Assembly (NCBI RefSeq): GCF_001442625.1
Contig: NZ_LMZQ01000032.1
Location: forward strand, 1-56,029
DNA length: 56,029 nucleotides
From: Pedobacter ginsenosidimutans
GTDB lineage: Bacteria; Bacteroidota; Bacteroidia; Sphingobacteriales; Sphingobacteriaceae
Direction: 5' to 3'
The translations under genes and the position numbers were made by a program. The notes under the pieces were generated by a model that saw only the letters and a program-made list of their open reading frames with translations, did no database searches and was not told where the DNA came from. Below, piece after piece: positions 8,697 to 15,692 of the stretch. Each line of letters begins with the position of its first letter. The stretch's first letter is position 1.

Positions 8697-9344
8697 ATGA
8701 AAAATAAAAGTTTGCCGCTTTTATGGGTTGTTTTATTGATTTGTCTTAGTTGCAACCCAAATAAGAATCTGATAGTTGCACATACTATCGGTACAAGTAC
8801 ATCTGAGCAAATAAAGGATGGTGAAAGAATAGATGGCAACCAGTTAATTGATTCACTTTTAACCGATCGGTTTAGTTACAACAAAGCACTGATTAAAGAT
8901 GGTTTTAATTCAAAAAAACAGCTTCCCAAACCCACAGCAATCATTAACAATACTCCACTCAAAACCATATCATTCAATGGGTTAAATTATTTAGTTAAGG
9001 ATGGTAAAGTTGTTGACATTAAAGGGCTTAAGCTGTCAGCATCAGCACTATCTATAATAACCGAAAAGTTAGCAAACTTAGATCAGATTCAGCAGTATTG
9101 TTGTGAAAAATCAAACCTGGAATACCAACAGGAAAATCGCGATATAAATACCATTAAAACACTGGATCGTCAGTATTTTGCAGCACTGAATACCTTGAAA
9201 CATGTCACTTCAAGCATAGCAACCGAAGCCAGGAAACGAAATGCGTCTATATTGTTAGAAATGTCGTTAGCCAAAATCAAGTTGCCCGATATCAAGAATC
9301 TCGGTATGAAAACTAAGCGTAATTATGTAGCCAAAATTGAATGA
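8697..9344 (+). CDS. Predicted lipoprotein of unknown function
   Basis: A 215-residue exported protein. I chose ATG 8697 rather than the upstream in-frame TTG at 8688 because it starts directly with a lipoprotein signal peptide (MKNKSLPLLWVVLL) ending in the lipobox ICLSC, with Cys19 acylated. The mature part has a short beta-rich segment (TISFNGLNYLVKDGKVVDIKGL, about 90-112) and then a mainly helical half containing the adjacent pair CC near residue 136. No known family is recognised. It converges on the MaoC gene with only 2 bases between the stops. Confidence 0.65.
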   Translation: MKNKSLPLLWVVLLICLSCNPNKNLIVAHTIGTSTSEQIKDGERIDGNQLIDSLLTDRFSYNKALIKDGFNSKKQLPKPTAIINNTPLKTISFNGLNYLVKDGKVVDIKGLKLSASALSIITEKLANLDQIQQYCCEKSNLEYQQENRDINTIKTLDRQYFAALNTLKHVTSSIATEARKRNASILLEMSLAKIKLPDIKNLGMKTKRNYVAKIE

Positions 9345-9346
9345 TA

Positions 9347-9805
9347 TCAGATGAAATGATACAAAAATACTACATCACCCACATATGCTGGTTTGGGTTG
9401 ATCTTTAATTACAAGTGTAGCTTGAATCGTTACCTTGGTTATTCCCCTCAAATTGCTAATGCAATTTAATTTTGCTTTTAGCTGCACTTCGCTATCCACT
9501 AAAACTGCCTGACCAAATTTAAAACGTTCAATACCATAGTTGATTTCCATTTTAATATTGCGCACATCCGCAATCTGCTTCCATAAATATGGAATTAAGG
9601 ATAAGGTTAAATATCCATGTGCTATTGTTGCCTTAAATGGCCCTTCATTTTTAGCTTTTTCAGGATCGGTGTGGATCCATTGATGATCTAAGGTTGCATC
9701 GGCAAATTTATTAATCTGCTCCTGGTCTATGGTATGCCATTGCGAAACACCTAGTTCTTTACCTAGATGCGATTCATACTCTTCGAAATTATTAATCACC
9801 AACAT
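9347..9805 (-). CDS. MaoC-family (R)-specific enoyl-CoA hydratase-like protein
   Basis: A 152-residue single hotdog-fold MaoC protein. The hydratase-2 motif is clear: FADATLDHQWIHTDPEKA carries the catalytic pair Asp40 and His45, followed by AHGYLTLSL at 62-70. Such enzymes hydrate trans-2-enoyl-CoA to (R)-3-hydroxyacyl-CoA or act on related dehydrations. Length is normal for the single-domain type. It stands alone, so its pathway (fatty-acid or branched-chain metabolism) cannot be fixed from context. Confidence 0.88.
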   Translation of the reverse strand: MLVINNFEEYESHLGKELGVSQWHTIDQEQINKFADATLDHQWIHTDPEKAKNEGPFKATIAHGYLTLSLIPYLWKQIADVRNIKMEINYGIERFKFGQAVLVDSEVQLKAKLNCISNLRGITKVTIQATLVIKDQPKPAYVGDVVFLYHFI

Positions 9806-10297
9806 ATATTCTGTTTATAGGATTAGCACTGTTTACAATTCCTTTAGGTACAACAATCCTTCAGGTATTATAGTTTCATTCAGTCTTTTGTATTCAATGA
9901 TAATCATAATAACGGTGTATTTGCAGGATATGGTTGAAAATATTCAAAAGATTTTTCTGCCCACTTTGCATTGATTTGTGAACAGCAAGTGCAGGCTGTT
10001 TATAATCAGCTAGATAAGTATCGTCGCTGTTTATTCAAAATCGATTAAATTTTTTAAAAAAGAAGTAACCGGAAACGAAAGGTGCTAACCTGACCAATGG
10101 AATAACAAATGGCCCTGGAGGAAAGTTGTATGAGGTGGAGAACGTAAGATTGGAGATATAAAATGGATGATGGAATGTCTTCATAAATATTATTCTAATT
10201 CGGAAAAAAAACACCCTTCATTCAACATTAAGCGCTTTTGTTTTTTTTGTTTAAATGTTTTGATTTTAAGCTTGTTAAATATTATCTAAATATTTTA
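9806..10297. other. Long upstream region of the TonB receptor gene
   Basis: About 490 bases with no supported gene; a predicted frame at 9729-9974 overlaps the MaoC gene on the other strand and looks spurious. The last 130 bases become strongly AT-rich and lead into the receptor promoter. Nothing else is identifiable. Confidence 0.4.
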
Positions 10298-10328
10298 TTT
10301 GATATATTTAAATTAAAATTTAGTTTTG
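10298..10328 (+). promoter_or_regulatory. Promoter of the TonB receptor gene
   Basis: TTTG (10298-10301) and TAGTTTTG (10321-10328) are 19 bases apart, an exact fit to the Bacteroidota -33/-7 pattern. Transcription should begin near 10335, giving a leader of about 28 bases before the ATG at 10363. Confidence 0.7.
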
Positions 10329-10350
10329 TCTAAAATTATATTTAGACAAA
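10325..10350. promoter_or_regulatory. Perfect 10-6-10 palindrome, probable repressor operator
   Basis: TTTGTCTAAA (10325-10334) and TTTAGACAAA (10341-10350) form a perfect inverted repeat around a 6-base AT spacer. It covers the end of the -7 box and the expected start of transcription, the place for a dimeric repressor to block RNA polymerase. The promoter fit suggests nutrient- or metal-controlled expression of the receptor; a DtxR- or Fur-like protein is a guess. Confidence 0.7.
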
Positions 10351-10362
10351 CCATTTATATTC

Positions 10363-12819
10363 ATGAAACCCTTCTTACTATACTGCTTCTGTTTTTTTAT
10401 ATCGCTAAATGCCATCGCGCAAAAAGTTATGGTTAAAGGTTTGGTCACCTCCCAAAATGAACCTGTAGAAAATATCACCATTAAAATTTTAGGATCTAAT
10501 GGATCCACCAAATCAAATGTTTCCGGTACCTATCAATTAAATGGTATTCCATCCGGAAATTACGACCTCATTTTTTCGGGCATAGGTTATCAATCCAAAA
10601 GAATTAAAGTAACGCTAAAAGGAGATACGACACTGGTTAACGCTGATCTGTTAAGCTTAGCATCTGATTTAGGCGATGTGGTAATTACAGGGGTTAACCG
10701 GGCCACACAGCTGCGTAAAAGCCCTGTACCTATTGCTGTGCTTTCCAAAAAATCAATGGACCAAAATGTAAATACCAACCTGATCGAAGCCATTATAAAG
10801 GGCGTTCCGGGCATTACAGCAGTTACCACGGGGCCAAATGTATCTAAACCCTTTATTAGGGGTTTGGGGTATAACCGTGTATTAACTTTGTATGATGGTT
10901 TAAGGCAGGAGGGGCAGCAATGGGGCGATGAACATGGTATCGAGGTAGATGAATATGGTATTACCAGAGCCGAAGTTGTAAAGGGGCCGGCCAGTTTAAC
11001 CTATGGTTCTGATGCCTTAGCAGGTGTAATTAATATGATTCCTTACAGTCCGAATTTTGAAGATGGTAAGTTGAAAGGTGATTTTACCGCAAACTATCAA
11101 AGCAATAATGGGATGATCGGTTCGTCGATCGGACTAGCTTACATTAAAAACGATTGGAAATATACGTTTAGGGCGACCGGGAAAACAGCACATAATTACC
11201 AAAACAAAATTGACGGATTGGTTTACGGAACAGCGTTTAGAGAATACAATTTATCTGCCAGCGCCAGGGTAGATAAAGCCTGGGGTTTTTCTAAAACAGC
11301 TATTACCTATTATGATAATTTGATGGAAATTCCTGATGGTAGCAGAGATTCTTTATCGCGACGATTTACCAGGCAGGTTTTGGATGACGGAGATGATATT
11401 AAAAACAGACCTATTGTACCTGAAAGTGATCTGAATACCTACTCCATTAACCCCTTACATCAGCACATTCAACATTACCGGTTTTATAATACCAGTCAGT
11501 TTAAATTTGGAACGAGTGATTTAAATTTATTGATTGGCGGACAGCAAAGTGTAAGGAGAGAATATAATCACCCAACATTGTCAAGTCAGGCCGGGCTTTA
11601 TGTAGTATTAAACACTTTTAATTATGATCTTAAATACAACCTTCCAGATTTTGCAGGTATCGAAAGTACCATCGGGGTAAATGGCATGTACCAGGGGAAC
11701 AGGAGCAAGGCTGCTACCGATTTTCCCATTCCCGATTATGATCTTTTCGATATCGGTGCTTTTTATTTCGCAAAAAAATCGATGGGTAAAATCGATGTTT
11801 CAGGAGGAATCAGGATAGACAGAAGAAATATACACTGGCGTGATTTTTATGTAGGTACCGATGCAAAAACAGGTTTTGGTAAACAGGTGAGTTCAACTGA
11901 TGCCACTGGAAAATTGCAATTCCCATCTTTTGATAAAAACTATTATGGCTTGTCAGGAAGTTTGGGTTTAACCTATAACATTTCTGAAAAACTGCTTATT
12001 AAGGCCAATATTGCCAGGGGATACCGTGCACCAAACATTACAGAAATCGGTTCTAATGGATTAGATCCCGGTGCGCACATTGTGTATTTGGGCAACAGGA
12101 CCTTTAAACCAGAATTTAACCTTCAGGAAGATATTGGCATTATTGCTTACTTAAAAGATGCTGAAATAAGTATGGAACTGTTTAATAACAATATTCAGAA
12201 CTACATTTATCAATCGCGCTTAACCGATGCCAACGGAAATCCGGTGGTTATAGTTCCTGGAAACCTAACTTATCAGTATCAGCAGTCGAAAGCAAGATTA
12301 TATGGTGCAGAAATTTCGGTAAATCTACATCCTTCAGCTATGAAATGGTTAAGTTTTAACAATAGTTTGGCTTATGTGGTTGGCTTGAACCAGAATCAGG
12401 AATTATTAAATAAAAATGGTAGGGAAGCTAAATATCTGCCTTTTATTCCGCCATTGCAGGTGAGAACAGAGATCAAGACGACCGCTCAAAAGGCTATAGG
12501 TATTTTTGATAAACCTTATATTAAAGTTGATGCTGCTTTTTTCGCTGATCAGGATAAATTCTATGCTTTAGATGATACCGAAACCTTTACTCCAGGTTAT
12601 ACCTTAATCAATGGAGGAATAGGATCAACACTGAAAACTAAAAAAGGAAAGACCTTATGTGATATTTTTCTTCAGGCAGATAATATTTTCAATGTCGCAT
12701 ACCAATCCAATTTGAATAGATTAAAATACTTCGAATATTATAACCCTTCGGCCAATGGCAGATCAGGAATTTACAATATGGGCAGGAACTTAAGTTTTAA
12801 AGTTATTATTCCGATTTAA
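10363..12819 (+). CDS. TonB-dependent outer-membrane receptor
   Basis: An 818-residue receptor with a signal peptide (cleavage near ISLNAIAQ, about residue 20) and a carboxypeptidase-like beta-sandwich at about 22-100 (VKGLVTSQNEPVENITIKI). The plug domain (about 105-225) holds DVVITGVNR, PFIRGLGYNRVLTLYDGLR and the plug end VVKGPASLTYGSDALAGVI. A 22-strand barrel region ends in NMGRNLSFKVIIPI. The segment RQEGQQWGDEHGIEVDE after the plug is characteristic of a receptor subgroup and is rich in acidic and His residues. It is not a SusC and has no SusD partner. The operator palindrome suggests controlled uptake of a metal or metal chelate; the ligand is not shown by sequence. Confidence 0.93.
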   Translation: MKPFLLYCFCFFISLNAIAQKVMVKGLVTSQNEPVENITIKILGSNGSTKSNVSGTYQLNGIPSGNYDLIFSGIGYQSKRIKVTLKGDTTLVNADLLSLASDLGDVVITGVNRATQLRKSPVPIAVLSKKSMDQNVNTNLIEAIIKGVPGITAVTTGPNVSKPFIRGLGYNRVLTLYDGLRQEGQQWGDEHGIEVDEYGITRAEVVKGPASLTYGSDALAGVINMIPYSPNFEDGKLKGDFTANYQSNNGMIGSSIGLAYIKNDWKYTFRATGKTAHNYQNKIDGLVYGTAFREYNLSASARVDKAWGFSKTAITYYDNLMEIPDGSRDSLSRRFTRQVLDDGDDIKNRPIVPESDLNTYSINPLHQHIQHYRFYNTSQFKFGTSDLNLLIGGQQSVRREYNHPTLSSQAGLYVVLNTFNYDLKYNLPDFAGIESTIGVNGMYQGNRSKAATDFPIPDYDLFDIGAFYFAKKSMGKIDVSGGIRIDRRNIHWRDFYVGTDAKTGFGKQVSSTDATGKLQFPSFDKNYYGLSGSLGLTYNISEKLLIKANIARGYRAPNITEIGSNGLDPGAHIVYLGNRTFKPEFNLQEDIGIIAYLKDAEISMELFNNNIQNYIYQSRLTDANGNPVVIVPGNLTYQYQQSKARLYGAEISVNLHPSAMKWLSFNNSLAYVVGLNQNQELLNKNGREAKYLPFIPPLQVRTEIKTTAQKAIGIFDKPYIKVDAAFFADQDKFYALDDTETFTPGYTLINGGIGSTLKTKKGKTLCDIFLQADNIFNVAYQSNLNRLKYFEYYNPSANGRSGIYNMGRNLSFKVIIPI

Positions 12820-12842
12820 GGCCGGAAAGTGTAAGATGAAAT

Positions 12843-12960
12843 GGTTGACGGATCATAGTTGATAGTTAATGGCTTATGATCAATAAAATATCTGCAGATA
12901 GAAATGTGGATAATGGCTACAAACTATTGACCAAAAACCATTGACCATAAGCTTCTAATA
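12843..12960. repeat. Seven-base-period repeat pair downstream of the TonB receptor
   Basis: The stretch reads as successive 7-mers, such as TGATAGT and TAATGGC in the left part and ACCATTG and ACCATAA in the right part. The two parts are roughly complementary (GGCTTATG against CATAAGC), so it can fold as a long imperfect hairpin. It belongs to the heptad family found at many places in this window. Confidence 0.6.
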
Positions 12961-13083
12961 GAACTATAGCAAGGTTATATAATCATGTTTTAGGGTTAAA
13001 TGTTTCGTTTAGGAAATGGGAGGTATTTATATCTTCCATTTTCTTTTTGCCATTAAACCTTTTTTCTATCAACCGTTCCATCT

Positions 13084-13155
<72 letters not shown>

Positions 13156-13184
13156 ATAAACTATTTTACCTATTTTTACCCGAT

Positions 13185-13625
13185 ATGGAACCCTCTTTAA
13201 GCGAACAGCGTTTAGCTTTTTTAAGGCAATCAATTGGCAAGGTAATTACCGATTCGCCCTCTAACTTTATGAACTGGCTGGCCCCTGTTTTAGTTAAAGC
13301 AGAGCATGGCATATTGGTGTGCCAGTATACCATCCGTAAAGAAATGACCAATCCTTATCAAATTTTACATGGTGGTGTAACAGCAGGTATTATTGATGAT
13401 TTAATTGGTGCAACTGTTTTTACGATGGGATTAAACGAACGTTATACCACTATAAATAACTATATCGATTATTTTTCCCCTGCAAGTGAAGGCGACGAAG
13501 TTGTTGCAGAAACCTCAATTGTAAAAAGAGGACGCACAATATTAAATCTGCAATGCGAGATATTTTTACCTTCAAAAAAGCGTTTAATAGCTAAAGGCTA
13601 TTCGAACATGTTAAACATAGGTTAA
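13185..13625 (+). CDS. PaaI-type hotdog thioesterase
   Basis: A 146-residue hotdog-fold protein of the PaaI family, which hydrolyses acyl- or aryl-CoA thioesters in the cytoplasm. The family motif is at 61-72 (LHGGVTAGIIDD), with His62-Gly63-Gly64 and acidic Asp71 as the likely active-site positions. I chose ATG 13185 because the longer open frame from 13047 would add 46 residues, mostly the translated heptamer repeat. The gene stands alone. The heptamer array just upstream may alter promoter or leader spacing. Confidence 0.85.
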   Translation: MEPSLSEQRLAFLRQSIGKVITDSPSNFMNWLAPVLVKAEHGILVCQYTIRKEMTNPYQILHGGVTAGIIDDLIGATVFTMGLNERYTTINNYIDYFSPASEGDEVVAETSIVKRGRTILNLQCEIFLPSKKRLIAKGYSNMLNIG

Positions 13626-13725
13626 GCCTTTCCTGCTAGTTTAAGAATTAATTATTAATTCCTTTAAATTAACGAAACATTCTCGTTTATAATTTGTTGT
13701 AAATTAACCAAAAATATAATGAGCC

Positions 13726-13968
13726 ATGTTAGAAAATTATTCCACCCTGCAATTCATTGTTAGAGGCAAAATTTTTAAGGGATTTTGCATGCGTATTCAA
13801 GATGATTTTCACGAAACTTATGCCGTTGTTTTAGATGGCTATCACTCTTTTTGTATCTGGTTAGATAACAAAACAGAAAAGTGGTGTGCTTCCAAAAACG
13901 TAGCGATTGATCCTGATGCTATTGATGAAATCATTAACAGGATATCTATTCCGCAAACGTCTTGCTAA
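13726..13968 (+). CDS. Hypothetical protein, 80 residues
   Basis: An 80-residue protein that I do not recognise. It starts MLENYSTLQFIVRGKIFKGF and is probably a small alpha/beta domain (strands FIVRGKIF, YAVVLDGYHSFCIWL; C-terminal helix DAIDEIINRI). It contains four cysteines without an obvious metal motif and no signal or membrane segment. An AT-rich stretch of about 100 bases precedes it. Confidence 0.6.
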   Translation: MLENYSTLQFIVRGKIFKGFCMRIQDDFHETYAVVLDGYHSFCIWLDNKTEKWCASKNVAIDPDAIDEIINRISIPQTSC

Positions 13969-14078
13969 TTCTGTGTTTCCTCAGATTTAAGCGGATAGCT
14001 GTAGATTAATCTTTTAGTTTTTTGATTACACATCCAATTCTGTGAACTTTGTATCATTGTTCACTCTGTGGTTAAAAT

Positions 14079-15350
14079 CTACGCAAAAAACATATAACTA
14101 AGCGCTATGGCTGTACAAACCCCAACTAAATCAGCTAACAGCATCGAACCGATGGCATAACGCGTATTTTTTATTCCTACAGAACCAAAGTAAACCGCTA
14201 CAACATAAAAAGTCGTATCAGAAGCACCCTGAAAAACACCTGATAATTTACTGGCAAATGAATCTGGTCCGCTAGAGATCATAGTGCTTACCATCATTCC
14301 TCGGGCAGCACCACCACTTAAAGGCCTAATTAAAGCTGTTGGCAAAGCATCAACAAATTTGGTATCGGCTCCCAAAAATACAAACACATTTTTAATCCCG
14401 CTCATGATCACATCAAAAGTTCCGCTGGTTCTCAGCATGCTTACAGCGACTAAAATTCCAACTAAATAAGGAATAATTTTCAGTGCAGTTTCAAATCCGC
14501 CTTTGGCGCCACCAATAAACGCATCAAAAACATCAATTTTTTTATATAGTGCACCCAATACAATCAATAAAAAGATCAATAAAATTATCCCACCGCTTAA
14601 TAAGCCTGAAAATGATTTTATGCTTTCTGCATTTAACTTGCTTACGTACCAAACCAGTAAACCAACTACTGCCGAGATACTTAATACCCAGGTAATGATA
14701 ACGGGTTGAAGTAAGTTTATTTTTTGTTTAAAGGATACAATGAGCATGGCGGCCATGGTACCAACAAAAGTTACAATCAAACAAGGGATGAAAATATCGG
14801 TTGGGTCTTGTGCATTTTGAGTTGACCTAATGGCAATTACACTAACGGGAATTAAGCATAAACCTGCGGCATGCAAACATAAAAACATAATCTGCGAATT
14901 GCTGGCAACATCCTTATTTGGATTAAGTTCCTGCAAACTTTCCATCGCCTTTATACCAAATGGAGTGGCTGCATTATCTAAGCCTAACAGGTTGGCAGAA
15001 AAATTCATGATCATGTGGCCCATAGATGGGTGTCCTTTAGGGATTTCGGGAAAGAGTTTTGAAAAGAAAGGACCAATAATTCTGGAAAGTAAACGGATAC
15101 CACCTGCTTTTTCGGCGATGCTCATTAAACCCATAAATAAAGCTAGTGTTCCAATTAATTTAATACAAAGGTCAACCGCAATCCAGCAGGTTTCGATAAT
15201 GCCATCTAATTTTAAAGGGTTTAACGGATCTGATGATTTACCGATTACCATCCAGTTAAAAATATCGCTATGTCCGAAAAAGAAACATTTAATACTTGCT
15301 ACAACAATAGCCACGATAATAAATGCTGACCAAATTCTGCTTAATGCCAT
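14079..15350 (-). CDS. Nucleoside-recognition (Gate) domain membrane protein, SpmA-SpmB fusion type
   Basis: A 423-residue polytopic inner-membrane protein. The N-terminal half (to about 200) resembles SpmA and the C-terminal half SpmB, fused into one chain as is usual in Bacteroidota. Recognisable parts are NLLGLDNAATPFGIKAM (about 120-136), typical of SpmA, and ALIRPLSGGAARGMM with SGPDSFASKLSG (about 335-365), typical of SpmB. About nine or ten hydrophobic segments are visible. The names come from spore maturation in Bacillus, but the molecular role is unknown and this organism is not expected to sporulate. It appears to be transcribed alone. Confidence 0.88.
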   Translation of the reverse strand: MALSRIWSAFIIVAIVVASIKCFFFGHSDIFNWMVIGKSSDPLNPLKLDGIIETCWIAVDLCIKLIGTLALFMGLMSIAEKAGGIRLLSRIIGPFFSKLFPEIPKGHPSMGHMIMNFSANLLGLDNAATPFGIKAMESLQELNPNKDVASNSQIMFLCLHAAGLCLIPVSVIAIRSTQNAQDPTDIFIPCLIVTFVGTMAAMLIVSFKQKINLLQPVIITWVLSISAVVGLLVWYVSKLNAESIKSFSGLLSGGIILLIFLLIVLGALYKKIDVFDAFIGGAKGGFETALKIIPYLVGILVAVSMLRTSGTFDVIMSGIKNVFVFLGADTKFVDALPTALIRPLSGGAARGMMVSTMISSGPDSFASKLSGVFQGASDTTFYVVAVYFGSVGIKNTRYAIGSMLLADLVGVCTAIALSYMFFA

Positions 15351-15467
15351 TAGGGTTGTTTAGTTTTTTGATGTGAAAATAGCTTTTTTAACCCGAATTT
15401 CATAGTAGCCTGTATTCGATTTGTATTTGTTTGTAATGACCAATTTTACCTCTTTTACCTAACTCGA

Positions 15468-15543
15468 TCGTCATGCTGAACTTGTTTCAGCATCGTTCTT
15501 GCTGCATAGACCCTGATCCCGAAGATTCGGGACAGGGTGACGA
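15468..15543. repeat. REP-like cruciform element
   Basis: The element is bounded by TCGTCA (15468-15473) and TGACGA (15538-15543) and contains two hairpins. The first is ATGCTGAA/TTCAGCAT (15473-15480, 15486-15493). The second is ACCCTG-TCCCGAA with TTCGGGA-CAGGGT (15510-15523, 15526-15538) with one bulged A. The layout matches non-coding palindromic repeats common in Sphingobacteriaceae and is similar in design to the element at 34486-34627. Confidence 0.8.
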
Positions 15544-15611
15544 CTATAAATTAAAGATATCAATAGGAAATCTTTTAACAGTATATTATTTGAGTATCCA
15601 ACCCATCAACC

Positions 15612-15658
15612 AAAAAAGTCCATGACCAATAGATCTACTATCAACCATGGACTTTTTT
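15612..15658 (-). terminator. Terminator of the S9 peptidase gene, heptad-type hairpin
   Basis: Perfect 13-bp arms AAAAAAGTCCATG (15612-15624) and CATGGACTTTTTT (15646-15658) give a hairpin with a T-run on either strand. It lies 35 bases after the stop of the minus-strand peptidase gene. The bases between it and that stop continue in 7-base steps (for example CTTCTGA, CTCTGGA, CTTCCGA), so the terminator is part of the heptad repeat family. Confidence 0.75.
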
Positions 15659-15692
15659 AACTTTGGACTTCTGACTCTGGACTTCCGACTAA

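Noticed and set aside
9729..9974. 81-residue plus-strand frame
   Set aside because: Its first part is antisense to the MaoC gene and the rest is AT-rich non-coding sequence.
14284..15363. Three plus-strand frames opposite the SpmAB-like gene
   Set aside because: They are complements of a well-supported membrane protein gene; their composition mirrors hydrophobic codons on the other strand.
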